Source: Candidatus Kuenenia stuttgartensis
GTDB lineage: Bacteria; Planctomycetota; Planctomycetia; Gemmatales; Gemmataceae
Length of the DNA: 45,133 bases
Direction: 5' to 3'
Assembly (NCBI GenBank): GCA_945897965.1
Contig: CAMDHK010000007.1
Location: 1-45,133 of the forward strand
A program made the position numbers and the translations under genes. Below, piece after piece: positions 32,204 to 40,114 of this stretch; positions within the stretch are counted from its first letter, which is position 1, and every line of letters starts with the position of its first letter. Below the pieces are notes generated by a model. The model was not told the origin of the DNA. It saw nothing but the letters and a program-made list of their open reading frames with translations, and did no database searches.

Positions 32204-32578
32204 ATGCCAACGATTAATCAATTGGTTCGAAAGCCCAGAGTTCAACAATTCAGCAAACCCAAGCATCCTGCGATGCAAGGTTGCCCTCATAAAAAGGGCG
32301 TTTGCTTGCAAGTTAAAACCATGACCCCTAAGAAGCCTAACTCTGCGCTTCGTAAGGTCGCCCGTATTCGTCTCTCTAACCAGATCGAAATCACGGCATA
32401 CATCCCTGGCGAAGGTCATAACCTTCAAGAACACTCAATTGTTCTTGTGCGTGGCGGTCGTGTACGCGATTTGCCCGGGGTTCGATACCATATCGTTCGT
32501 GGTGTACTCGACTCACAAGGTGTATCTGATCGTAAACAAGCTCGTTCTAAGTACGGTACGAAGCGCGAATCTAAGTAA
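32204..32578 (+). CDS. rpsL: ribosomal protein S12
   Basis: S12 lies at the decoding centre. The 124-residue product has [27 protein letters not shown] (Lys43 present), [10 protein letters not shown] and [14 protein letters not shown]. Position 88 (E. coli Lys87, Mycobacterium Lys88) is Arg; substitution of this lysine by Arg confers streptomycin resistance in other bacteria. Asp89, the methylthiolation site, is kept. ATG at 32204 was chosen because the six residues of the longer frame are not part of S12. Confidence 0.97.
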   Translation: MPTINQLVRKPRVQQFSKPKHPAMQGCPHKKGVCLQVKTMTPKKPNSALRKVARIRLSNQIEITAYIPGEGHNLQEHSIVLVRGGRVRDLPGVRYHIVRGVLDSQGVSDRKQARSKYGTKRESK

Positions 32579-32618
32579 TTATTTATCCTGATCCAAGCAC
32601 AAAGGTAAGAAGAATATC

Positions 32619-33089
32619 ATGGGAAAAAGGACTGCAAGCGCTGAAACGCTTAAACCCGATCCAGTTTATAATTCCAAGCTGGTCAGCAAATTTATCAATT
32701 GCATCATGACCTCTGGTAAGAAGCAGACCGCTTGTCGCATTTTCTATGATGCGATGGCACAAATCAAAAAGCGTATTCCAGATATGGATCCGCTCGAAGT
32801 TTTCACCCAAGCTGTTGAGCATGTCAAGCCAACGGTTGAAGTCCGTAGCAAACGAGTTGGTGGTGCAACTTATCAGGTTCCAATGCAAGTCAATCGCTCT
32901 AGGCAACAAAGCCTTTCGATTCGCTGGATTGTTGGCGCTGCTCGTGATAAAGTTGGCCGCCCTATGTATCTTCGCTTGGCTGATGAACTTATTGCTGGCT
33001 TTCGTCGTGAAGGTGAAGCCATGTCCAAACGAGAAAATACCATCAAGATGGCAGATGCTAATAAAGCTTTTGCACATTTTGCCTGGTAA
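32619..33089 (+). CDS. rpsG: ribosomal protein S7
   Basis: The 156-residue S7 starts the assembly of the 30S head and binds 16S rRNA near the E site. Recognised by YNSKLVSKFINCIMTSGKK, VEHVKPTVEVRSKRVGGATYQVP (quoted as two halves of one block) and RAREG-like SKRENTIKMADANKAFAHF. It lies 40 nt after rpsL and is followed by a strong terminator, so it ends the rpsL-rpsG unit. Confidence 0.96.
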   Translation: MGKRTASAETLKPDPVYNSKLVSKFINCIMTSGKKQTACRIFYDAMAQIKKRIPDMDPLEVFTQAVEHVKPTVEVRSKRVGGATYQVPMQVNRSRQQSLSIRWIVGAARDKVGRPMYLRLADELIAGFRREGEAMSKRENTIKMADANKAFAHFAW

Positions 33090-33112
33090 ATTTTCCAGCC
33101 GCTTAAATCACC

Positions 33113-33150
33113 GGGCCTTCTGGATTTCATTCCAGCGGGCCTTTTTTTAT
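33113..33150 (+). terminator. intrinsic terminator after rpsG
   Basis: GGCCTTCTGGA (33114-33124) pairs with TCCAGCGGGCC (33131-33141) with one mismatch and one G-T pair, followed by seven T and ATTTAA. It lies 24 bp after the rpsG stop and separates rpsL-rpsG from fusA. Confidence 0.85.
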
Positions 33151-33185
33151 TTAACCCCCTCTATTCTTCTTTCTTGAGTTGTCCA

Positions 33186-35306
33186 ATGGCTAATGAAAAA
33201 CTCGACCTCTCCAACTTTCGTAACATTGGTATTATTGCCCACATCGATGCAGGTAAAACTACAACCACGGAACATGTCCTTTATTATGCAGGCGTTGTTC
33301 ACAGGTTAGGCGCTGTTGATTCAGGCAATACCACCACAGATTACGATGAAGAAGAACAAGAACGCGGTATAACAATTTACAGCGCTTGCATTCCCTTCCA
33401 ATGGCGCGAAACAAGAATCAATCTAATCGATACCCCAGGGCATGTCGATTTCACCGCCGAAGTCGAACGTAGCCTTAGAGTCCTTGACGGTTGCGTTGTA
33501 GTCTTTGATGCTCAAAAAGGTGTGGAAGCACAATCCGAAACAGTTTGGAGACAAGCCGACAAATACGAAGTCCCCCGATTGGTTTTTATCAACAAAATGG
33601 ATGTGGTTGGCGCAAACTTCGAAAACGCAATTACGGAAATCACATCTCGACTCGAAGCCAAACCTGTACCCATCATCATCCCAATGGGAAGTGGATCTAT
33701 TAAAGATAGCGATAATCCTTTTCATGGTATCATAGACCTTGTTGAAATGAAAGCTCTCGAATTCGATCCAGCTAACCAAGGAAAAACAATCAGGATATTT
33801 GATATCCCTGAAAAGTATCAAGACTATGCCAACACTTGGCGTGAAAACCTCATCGACAAAATCAGCGCGATAGATTCAAAAGATCGCATAGCTACTTTTT
33901 ATCTGGAAGGCATGGAAATACCGACGAACCTGATTCGGGAAGTGTTGCGCGAAGGGACTCTTAAAAGAATCATTCAGCCCGTATTATGCGGAAGTGGTCG
34001 CGAACATATTGGACTTCAAACTTTGCTTGACGGGGTAAGTTGGTACCTCCCAAGCCCGTTAGACAGGCCTCCTGTCAAAGGAATCAATCCTAAAAAGAAA
34101 GACAAAGAAGAAAGCCGAAACTCCGACACTAAAGACCCTTTTTGTGGTCTTGTATTTAAAATCACCTCTGATGCACATGGGGAACTCTTTTTTGTTCGCA
34201 TCTATTCAGGCGTATTAAAAGTGGGAAGTAGAGTTCTTAACACCGGGCGAGATGTCAAAGAGTTTGTCGGAAAAATTTATCACACCGCTGCAGATCCTGC
34301 CAGCAGAACAGAATTAACCGAAGCTTTCGCAGGAGACATAGTCGCAGTAGTTGGTATGAAAGAAGCAATTACCGGAGATACTATTTGCGATCCGCAAAAT
34401 CCGATTTTATTAGAAAAAATCAAATTTGCGGAAGCTGTCGTCAGCCGCTCAATTGAACCGGAATCCTCCGCGGATAAACAAAAATTGATCGATACCCTAA
34501 ATATGTTGCGAAAAGAAGATCCAACTTTTTCTGTTAAAATCGACCCAGAAACAGGGCAAACCCTGATGAGCGGTATGGGAATGCTTCATTTGGAAATCAA
34601 ACAGCACAGGATGGAGCGGGATTTTCGCCTAAAAGTTCGAGCAGGAAAACCCAGAGTAAGCTATCGCGAAACCCTTAAAAAAGCATTGCGCGTTGAAGGG
34701 GAATGCATCAGGCAATCCGGGTCTGCTGGCCTTTTTGCAAAACTTGTGGTCGAATTTTCCCCCTATCCACCGAATTCCGATAAAAGCGAGGATAACATCA
34801 AGGTTTCGCACAAACTTAAGCCTGATGATTTAACCCAATTACTGGTAAATGCTGCAGAACAAGGCATTAAACTAGCGCTTCAATCAGGTGAACTTGGTTA
34901 CCCGGTGATGAATGTACAAGCAATTATTACCGGTGCAAAAATGGACGAACAGCTTTCTACCGAGGTTGCTTTTCAATCTGCAGGAGCTGATGCGGTTCAA
35001 AAAGCCCTAAAAGACAACATGATTTTATTAGAACCTGTAATGAAACTTGAAGTAACCCTTCCAGAAGAATATTTAGGGCCAATTACCGCTGATCTAAATG
35101 CCAGACGGGCCGAAATCCGCGAATTGCATATTCGAGGCAAAATGAGGGTTGTTGAAGCAATAGTTCCCATGGCAAAACTATTTGATTATGCAGATAAAGT
35201 GCGAAGTTTAAGTCAAGGAAGGGCTTCTTCCACCATGGAACCATACTCTTACTCCCCTGCCCCGAATGAAGTCCTAAAAAATATGCTGAATCCGTTTGCC
35301 TTTTAA
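33186..35306 (+). CDS. fusA: elongation factor EF-G
   Basis: EF-G drives translocation as a GTPase. The 706-residue protein has the P-loop AHIDAGKT (18-25), QERGITIYSA switch I, DTPGHVDFTAEV, NKMD and a GSGREHIG region in place of the usual SAFKNKG. Domains II-V end with the long C-terminal helix. HRLGAVDSGNTTTDYDEEEQ replaces the standard [20 protein letters not shown], as I recall for planctomycete EF-G. ATG at 33186 was taken; a TTG at 33174 would add four residues. It has at least eight ATA codons, unlike tuf. Preceded by a terminator and followed by rpsJ with its own promoter, so it may be a single-gene unit. Confidence 0.95.
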   Translation: MANEKLDLSNFRNIGIIAHIDAGKTTTTEHVLYYAGVVHRLGAVDSGNTTTDYDEEEQERGITIYSACIPFQWRETRINLIDTPGHVDFTAEVERSLRVLDGCVVVFDAQKGVEAQSETVWRQADKYEVPRLVFINKMDVVGANFENAITEITSRLEAKPVPIIIPMGSGSIKDSDNPFHGIIDLVEMKALEFDPANQGKTIRIFDIPEKYQDYANTWRENLIDKISAIDSKDRIATFYLEGMEIPTNLIREVLREGTLKRIIQPVLCGSGREHIGLQTLLDGVSWYLPSPLDRPPVKGINPKKKDKEESRNSDTKDPFCGLVFKITSDAHGELFFVRIYSGVLKVGSRVLNTGRDVKEFVGKIYHTAADPASRTELTEAFAGDIVAVVGMKEAITGDTICDPQNPILLEKIKFAEAVVSRSIEPESSADKQKLIDTLNMLRKEDPTFSVKIDPETGQTLMSGMGMLHLEIKQHRMERDFRLKVRAGKPRVSYRETLKKALRVEGECIRQSGSAGLFAKLVVEFSPYPPNSDKSEDNIKVSHKLKPDDLTQLLVNAAEQGIKLALQSGELGYPVMNVQAIITGAKMDEQLSTEVAFQSAGADAVQKALKDNMILLEPVMKLEVTLPEEYLGPITADLNARRAEIRELHIRGKMRVVEAIVPMAKLFDYADKVRSLSQGRASSTMEPYSYSPAPNEVLKNMLNPFAF

Positions 35307-35425
35307 CCTTTAAATAGCCTAGTGTTTTTGCCTAATTACTGTTTTTCTTTTGTTTGTTGTTGAAAAGAACCAATTATTCCTTATTTTATGTGTTTGGATG
35401 CTTTGCACTTATATTTTTGTGAATC

Positions 35426-35454
35426 TTGACAGTGGGTTCCTAAGTGCATATCCT
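35426..35454 (+). promoter_or_regulatory. sigma70-type promoter of rpsJ
   Basis: Consensus TTGACA (35426-35431), a 17-bp spacer and TATCCT (35449-35454) precede the rpsJ start by about 50 nt. A small hairpin TTCCC/GGGAA lies at 35461-35478 in the predicted leader. Confidence 0.65.
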
Positions 35455-35506
35455 TACTGTTTCCCTTTATATCGGGAATAATGAAGTAATCGTGAGGAGC
35501 GGAACG

Positions 35507-35842
35507 GTGGCAAGCAGTAAAGAAAAAATCAGAATTCGGATGGAAGCATATGACCACGAAGTATTGGACAGAACTGCCCAAGAAATCGTCTTAATTGCAG
35601 AACAATCCGGTGCTATCGTTAATGGCCCTATTCCATTGCCTACACGCGTGGAACGATACACAGTGTTGCGGAGCCCGCACATTGACCGGAAATCAAGAGA
35701 ACAGTTTGAAATAAGAACTCACAAAAGATTGATTGAGATTCTTCAACCTCAGGGTAAAACCATTGAAGCCCTTAATAAAGGCCTCAGCTTACCGCCAGGT
35801 GTAGATATCAAAATTCGTGTGATGGCAGGAGCCACAAAATAA
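35507..35842 (+). CDS. rpsJ: ribosomal protein S10 (GTG start)
   Basis: S10 is a 30S head protein and NusE in antitermination. The start is a GTG at 35507 with GAGGAG 7 nt upstream, giving a 111-residue product [19 protein letters not shown] after the initiator. Further motifs are [34 protein letters not shown], quoted by its parts [15 protein letters not shown] and [13 protein letters not shown] longer frame from another GTG at 35444 adds 21 residues that are not part of S10. S10 normally heads the S10 operon with rplC next; here a hairpin and rplD follow. Confidence 0.95.
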   Translation: MASSKEKIRIRMEAYDHEVLDRTAQEIVLIAEQSGAIVNGPIPLPTRVERYTVLRSPHIDRKSREQFEIRTHKRLIEILQPQGKTIEALNKGLSLPPGVDIKIRVMAGATK

Positions 35843-35855
35843 CTTTGGTGTTTAC

Positions 35856-35894
35856 TTCCCTCCAGATCAAAGGTTCTAAACCTCTGGAAGGGAA
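35856..35894 (+). other. hairpin between rpsJ and rplD
   Basis: TTCCCT and CCAGA (35856-35866) pair with TCTGG and AGGGAA (35883-35894) over 11 bp with a single bulged A. No T-run follows, so it may be an RNA-processing, stability or protein-binding structure rather than an intrinsic terminator. It stands in the place normally occupied by rplC. Confidence 0.5.
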
Positions 35895-35974
35895 TAACCC
35901 TCAAATTTAACCATAGTTTGTTGTGATATTTTAAGTTTCTGGCAGCCGATTTGTGCCAAAAACAATATTTGTAA

Positions 35975-35990
35975 TAATGATTAATCATTA
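35975..35990. promoter_or_regulatory. 16-bp perfect palindrome upstream of rplD
   Basis: TAATGATTAATCATTA is perfectly self-complementary and lies about 35-50 bp before rplD. It is overlapped by -10-like TAATAAT. It could be an operator of a promoter that drives rplD and the rest of the S10 operon; AT-rich chance symmetry is the alternative. Confidence 0.35.
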
Positions 35991-36024
35991 AGTATTGATT
36001 GATTAGGGCGATTAAACAGGCGGG

Positions 36025-36660
36025 ATGGATATGTTAACAGTAAATGTCTTCAATAAACAAGGCGAGCAAGTTGGTAGCGAAAGCATCAACCCTGCTGATT
36101 TCGGTGGCGAAGTAAAAAAACAACTTCTTCATGATGTTGTGCTTATGCACCTTGCCAATCAACGCGCTGGTACCCATAGCACACTTCGCAGAGGCGAAGT
36201 TGCTGGTAGCACGAAAAAGCTGTTTCGTCAAAAGGGAACCGGTAACGCCCGCGTTGGTAACAAAAGAACCAACAAACGCCGTGGTGGTGGTACCGCTAAA
36301 GGTCCAAAACCTAGAGATTATGAATACCATCTTCCAAAGAAGGCGGTTCGAGCTGCAACCAGAATGGCTCTCTTGAGTAAATTCCAAGATAATGAAGCTT
36401 TGATTATTGATGATTTGACACTCACCGAAATCAAGACTAAAGGAATTTTAACAATTCTTAAAGCCTTGAAACTTGATGAAACAACATGCCTTCTTGGTGT
36501 TTCTGGTCTCAACAAACAACTTTACCTTTCTGCAAGAAATTTGCCTGGGGTTAAAGTACTTCCCGCATCTGAATTGAATGCCTACACAGTTTTAAGACAA
36601 AAGCGTTTAGTTCTTACCAAGGATGCCTTGGAAGAACTTAAAAAGAAAAAAGCTAACTAG
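36025..36660 (+). CDS. rplD: ribosomal protein L4
   Basis: L4 lines the peptide exit tunnel and can repress its operon. The 211-residue protein has QRAGTHSTLRRGEVAGSTKKLFRQKGTGNARVGNKRTN, of which RQKGTGNAR is the diagnostic core, then AVRAATRMALLSKF and VKVLPASELNAYTVL. GGCGGG abuts the ATG at 36025; ATG at 36031, with the same site 6 nt upstream, may be the real start. It is the first gene of this part of the S10 operon because rplC is absent. Confidence 0.95.
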   Translation: MDMLTVNVFNKQGEQVGSESINPADFGGEVKKQLLHDVVLMHLANQRAGTHSTLRRGEVAGSTKKLFRQKGTGNARVGNKRTNKRRGGGTAKGPKPRDYEYHLPKKAVRAATRMALLSKFQDNEALIIDDLTLTEIKTKGILTILKALKLDETTCLLGVSGLNKQLYLSARNLPGVKVLPASELNAYTVLRQKRLVLTKDALEELKKKKAN

Positions 36661-36692
36661 GTTTATTGATTGTGATATTAGGATAAATAGCG

Positions 36693-37022
36693 ATGAATAC
36701 TTCAATGCATAGTAGACGAACGAAATCTGGTGGCCCAAAGCTTGATGCTCACCAAATTGTAATTCGACCTTTAATTACTGAAAAGGGTACACACCAGTCT
36801 ACCCATAAAGCAGCTTATCCTTTTGAAGTGAATCCTTGGTCAACCAAAGATGAAATCAAAGGCGCTATTGAAGAACTCTTCAATGTGAAAGTTGCTAGAG
36901 TGCGTACTGCAAATCGCTTGGGGAAAAACAAGCGTTTTAAAAATAGGATCGGGAAACTATCTAATTGGAAAAAGGCTATTGTAACCCTTAAACCAGATAG
37001 CCCAAAGATCGAATTATTCTAA
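36693..37022 (+). CDS. rplW: ribosomal protein L23
   Basis: L23 lies at the tunnel exit and docks SRP and trigger factor. The 109-residue product has IVIRPLITEKGTHQSTHKAAYPFEV, split as RPLITEKGTH and AAYPFEV, and IKGAIEELFNVKVARVRTAN with the GKNKRFKNRIG loop. It has an N-terminal extension of about 18 residues. AGGA precedes the ATG. Located 32 nt after rplD. Confidence 0.95.
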   Translation: MNTSMHSRRTKSGGPKLDAHQIVIRPLITEKGTHQSTHKAAYPFEVNPWSTKDEIKGAIEELFNVKVARVRTANRLGKNKRFKNRIGKLSNWKKAIVTLKPDSPKIELF

Positions 37023-37063
37023 ATATTGTTCTTTAATTGAATTTGTTGATACTGAGGTGAGAG

Positions 37064-37918
37064 ATGGCAATCAGACAATACAAACCGGTGACTCCCGGCC
37101 GAAGACAAGGTAGCGTCAGCGACTTCGCTGAAATTACTGACCGTAAACGAAAGCCCGAAAAAAGCCTTTTGCTTCCTAAGAAGAAAACCGGAGGCCGTAA
37201 TAACCAAGGGGTTACCTGCACGAGGTTTCGTGGGGGTGGTCACAAACAAAAATACCGAATCATCGATTTCAAACGGAATCATGACGGTCTTGTTGCTACC
37301 GTAATTTCAATCGAATATGATCCAAACCGAAGTTCCCGCATTGCCCTTCTTGAATACGAAGATGGCGAAAAAACTTATATTCTTGCACCTGAAGGTTTAG
37401 CTGCAGGCGATAAGGTAATGAGTGGTGAAGATGTGGAACCAAAAATTGGCAATTGTATGCCTCTTAAGAAAATTCCTTTAGGTTTGATTATTCATAATGT
37501 TGAACTACAACCAGGGCATGGTGGTCAGGTTTGTAGAAGTGCAGGTACAAAAGCAACTCTTACTGCTCGCGAAGGCAAATGGGCTCAGATTACCCTTCCC
37601 TCCGGTGAAGTTAGAAGAGTTAGTAATGAATGTAGAGCTACCATTGGTATGATTGGTAATACTGATCATATGAATGTTAGCTTAGGAAAAGCCGGCCGGG
37701 CTAGATGGATGGGTCGTAGACCTCACAACCGTGGTACCTCAATGAATCCAGTGGATCATCCAATGGGTGGTGGTGAAGGTAGGACCGGTGGCGGTAGAAA
37801 TCCTTGCGGACCTACGGGCGTACTCGCCAAGGGCGGAAAAACCAGGCAAAAACGAAAACCTTCCAATTCTTCTATCGTAAGACGAAGAAGACCTGGACCT
37901 CGAACTGCTGGTTCTTAA
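37064..37918 (+). CDS. rplB: ribosomal protein L2
   Basis: L2 is needed for subunit joining and for peptidyl transferase. The 284-residue protein has [21 protein letters not shown], quoted by GGRNNQGV and RGGGHK, then [25 protein letters not shown] (parts SIEYDPNRS and IALLEYEDG), and [13 protein letters not shown]. The catalysis-related His (DHP) is kept; the next His is Met, a change also seen in some other phyla. Slightly longer than E. coli L2 (273). Confidence 0.97.
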   Translation: MAIRQYKPVTPGRRQGSVSDFAEITDRKRKPEKSLLLPKKKTGGRNNQGVTCTRFRGGGHKQKYRIIDFKRNHDGLVATVISIEYDPNRSSRIALLEYEDGEKTYILAPEGLAAGDKVMSGEDVEPKIGNCMPLKKIPLGLIIHNVELQPGHGGQVCRSAGTKATLTAREGKWAQITLPSGEVRRVSNECRATIGMIGNTDHMNVSLGKAGRARWMGRRPHNRGTSMNPVDHPMGGGEGRTGGGRNPCGPTGVLAKGGKTRQKRKPSNSSIVRRRRPGPRTAGS

Positions 37919-37987
37919 TTATAACTGGTCAGAGTCGAAAGTTACACTACAATAAGTAGATACGGTTTTTTTGGAGCTAATTCGAGC

Positions 37988-38260
37988 ATGAGTCGATCGT
38001 TAAAAAAAGGGCCACATGTCGATGAAAGACTTTTTACAAAAGTAGAAAAGTCTATCAAAACTAATAATCGTGAACCTATTAAAACATGGGCTCGAGATTG
38101 CACCATAATTCCTGAATTTGTTGGAGCGACCTTTCTTGTTCACAACGGAAAGTTCTTCCTTAAAGTTTATGTAACTGAAGATATGGTTGGTCATAAACTT
38201 GGTGAATTTTCTCCAACGAGAACGTTCAGAGGCCACAGTGGTGGTAAAGCCAAAGCTTAG
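37988..38260 (+). CDS. rpsS: ribosomal protein S19
   Basis: A 90-residue protein with [39 protein letters not shown] (parts [10 protein letters not shown] and VHNGK) and [17 protein letters not shown]19 contacts S13 in the 30S head. It is followed after 12 nt by an initiator tRNA gene. Confidence 0.97.
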   Translation: MSRSLKKGPHVDERLFTKVEKSIKTNNREPIKTWARDCTIIPEFVGATFLVHNGKFFLKVYVTEDMVGHKLGEFSPTRTFRGHSGGKAKA

Positions 38261-38272
38261 TCGTTGAAATAC

Positions 38273-38344
38273 CCCGGGGTGGAGCAGAGGTAGCTCGCCA
38301 GGCTCATAACCTGGAGGTCATAGGTTCAAATCCTGTCCCCGGAA
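38273..38344 (+). tRNA. initiator tRNA-fMet (anticodon CAU) inside the S10 operon
   Basis: Acceptor CCCGGGG with CCCCGGA leaves C1-A72 unpaired, the bacterial initiator hallmark. The D stem GAGC/GCTC has the A11-U24 pair also typical of initiators. The anticodon arm is CCAGG-CTCATAA-CCTGG: pairs 30-40 and 31-39 are G-C, but 29-41 is A-U rather than G-C. T arm ATAGG/CCTGT. The discriminator is A73 and CCA is not encoded. It lies 12 nt after rpsS and 37 nt before rplV, in the same direction. Confidence 0.95.
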
Positions 38345-38381
38345 TTATTGATAGTGTTCTAGTAAGTTTTAGAGGTGGGTA

Positions 38382-38732
38382 ATGCAGTATAACGCTATAC
38401 ACAGATATGCAGATATGTCGCCTAGGAAAATTAGGCCTTTTGCCACTTTAATTAGAGGCAGAACTGCTGAAGAAGCACTTGAGTTGCTTAGGTTTGTTCA
38501 TAACCGAAGTGCAAGATTACTTGAGCAAGTAGTCAAAAGTGCATTAGGTAATGCTGAATTCCGTGGCGCTCGTGATATTGAAGAACTTATTGTGAGTGAA
38601 TCGCGTGTGGATGGTGGTCCGATCATGAAGCGTATTATGCCTCGTGCCCGTGGAACTGCTTATCCTATCAAACGCCGAATTGCTCATATTCATGTAACTC
38701 TTTCTGATGGCCAGGAAGAAGCAGCAGAATAA
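38382..38732 (+). CDS. rplV: ribosomal protein L22
   Basis: The 116-residue L22 lines the exit tunnel with an extended loop. Recognised by ADMSPRKIRPFATLIRG, split as MSPRKIRP and LIRGR, and SRVDGGPIMKRIMPRARGTAYPIKRR (parts GGPIMKRI and RARGTAYPI). GAGGTGGG lies just before ATG. It is preceded by the initiator tRNA, so its mRNA 5' end may be created by tRNA 3' processing. Confidence 0.96.
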   Translation: MQYNAIHRYADMSPRKIRPFATLIRGRTAEEALELLRFVHNRSARLLEQVVKSALGNAEFRGARDIEELIVSESRVDGGPIMKRIMPRARGTAYPIKRRIAHIHVTLSDGQEEAAE

Positions 38733-38790
38733 TTTTTGTTACCTGTAATTTTCATTGCGACTGAGATTTTAGTCTTAAGGATTAGGTAAA

Positions 38791-39492
38791 ATGGGACAAA
38801 AAGTACGACCAACAGGATTCAGAACCGGTATTTTTCTACCTTGGCAAAGCACTTGGTTTGCTGGAAAGAAAGATTTCGCTGAACTTTTGTTCGAAGATCA
38901 AAAAATAAGGAAATTTATTCACGGCCGTTATAAAGGCTCTGGTATTTCCAAAGTTCGTATTGAACGAACTAGAGAAAAAGTGGTTGTTGTGATTCTTACT
39001 TCCAAAGTTGGGGTGATTATTGGCAAAAAAGGCCAAGAAGTTGAAAAGCTTACCAAAGATCTAGAAACTCTTTGTCATCGCCATATTGAAGTTAAGACCA
39101 TTGAAATTGCAAGACCCGAAGTAGATGCGCAACTTGTTTCCCAAGAAATTGCTGAACAGTTGGCAAAACGTGCAAGTTTTAGAAGAGTTACCAAGCGTGC
39201 CCTGGAAACAACAATGGAGGCTGGTGCCAAAGGCATTAAAGTCCAACTTTCCGGTCGTCTTGGTGGTGCTGAAATGGCGAGGACTGAAGGTGCGATGGCT
39301 GGTAGCGTTCCACTTTCAACATTGCGTGCAAAAGTTGAGTTCGGCTTCACCGAGGCCGTTACTGGACAAGGTAATATAGGCGTTAAAGTCTGGATTAATA
39401 ACGGTGATTTCCTGACTGAGGAGACTATCGATGGCCCTGATGCCAAAGCGGGTAAAGTTTCGAAAAAGCCAACGCGGCAAAATAAAAGGTAA
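38791..39492 (+). CDS. rpsC: ribosomal protein S3
   Basis: The 233-residue S3 has MGQKVRPTGFRTGI, the KH domain VGVIIGKKGQEVEKL, and EGAMAGSVPLSTLRAKVEFG with GQGNIGVKVWINNG. It sits at the mRNA entry tunnel. The C-terminal 20 residues (DAKAGKVSKKPTRQNKR region) are encoded by bases that also encode the start of rplP in another frame, a 62-nt overlap. Confidence 0.97.
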   Translation: MGQKVRPTGFRTGIFLPWQSTWFAGKKDFAELLFEDQKIRKFIHGRYKGSGISKVRIERTREKVVVVILTSKVGVIIGKKGQEVEKLTKDLETLCHRHIEVKTIEIARPEVDAQLVSQEIAEQLAKRASFRRVTKRALETTMEAGAKGIKVQLSGRLGGAEMARTEGAMAGSVPLSTLRAKVEFGFTEAVTGQGNIGVKVWINNGDFLTEETIDGPDAKAGKVSKKPTRQNKR

Positions 39493-39853
39493 CGCCCATC
39501 GGGGCAATACCGTAAGCTATGGTGAATACGGCTTACAGTCTTTAGATTCTGGATGGCTTTCTGCACAAGCGATAGAAGCAGGTCGTATCACGGCTTCGCA
39601 TTCTATTCATGGTGAAGGAAAGTTATTTATTAGGGTTTTCCCTAATAAATCCATTACTTCTATTCCTGCCGAAACTCGTATGGGTAAAGGTAAGGGAGAG
39701 CCAGAATACTGGGCTGCAGTCGTAAAATCTGGCATGATTTTATATGAAATTGGTGGACTGCCTGAATCCGTCGCTAAGGAAGCGTTAAGCAAAGTAGCTT
39801 ATAAAATGCCTTTTCGATGCAGGCTTGTAAGTAGAAGGCCAAGTATTGGATAA
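39431..39853 (+). CDS. rplP: ribosomal protein L16
   Basis: The 140-residue L16 starts with the canonical MALMPKRVKFRKSQRG and contains MGKGKGEPEYWAAVVKSG. It organises 23S rRNA at the A site. ATG at 39431 has GAGGAG 8 nt upstream, all within rpsC, so translation re-initiates inside the S3 reading frame. A second in-frame ATG at 39440 would still overlap. Confidence 0.97.
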   Translation: MALMPKRVKFRKSQRGKIKGNAHRGNTVSYGEYGLQSLDSGWLSAQAIEAGRITASHSIHGEGKLFIRVFPNKSITSIPAETRMGKGKGEPEYWAAVVKSGMILYEIGGLPESVAKEALSKVAYKMPFRCRLVSRRPSIG

Positions 39854-39889
39854 TTGTCAGGTTATACCTGATAGCTGAGGTAAATTATT

Positions 39890-40111
39890 ATGAAATCAGT
39901 AGATTATAAAGGGATGAGTGACGAACAGCTTGAAGGGTCATTGAAAGATTTGGTGAAAAATCTTTTTCACCTTAGATTTCAATCTGCAACTGATCGTCTC
40001 GAAACTCCTAGTGAGATTCGTAAGGCTAAAAAAGAAATTGCAAGAGTCAAAACTTTTCAACGAGAGCGTGTAATTCTTAAAGAGCGCGCTTTAAGTTCAG
40101 GGAGTAAGTAG
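39890..40111 (+). CDS. rpmC: ribosomal protein L29
   Basis: A 73-residue two-helix protein with MSDEQLEGSLKDLVKNLFHLRFQ (split as SDEQL and LFHLRFQ) and PSEIRKAKKEIARVKT. L29 lies at the tunnel exit next to L23. rpsQ begins 3 nt after its stop. Confidence 0.94.
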   Translation: MKSVDYKGMSDEQLEGSLKDLVKNLFHLRFQSATDRLETPSEIRKAKKEIARVKTFQRERVILKERALSSGSK

Positions 40112-40114
40112 AAA

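Noticed and set aside
35444-35506. N-terminal extension of S10 from an upstream GTG
   Set aside because: The 21 added residues do not belong to S10, and the downstream GTG has a strong GAGGAG site at the right distance.
37750-37800. His to Met change in L2 (DHPMGGG)
   Set aside because: The catalysis-related His of DHP is retained and the Met form occurs in other bacterial phyla as I recall, so it is not unusual.
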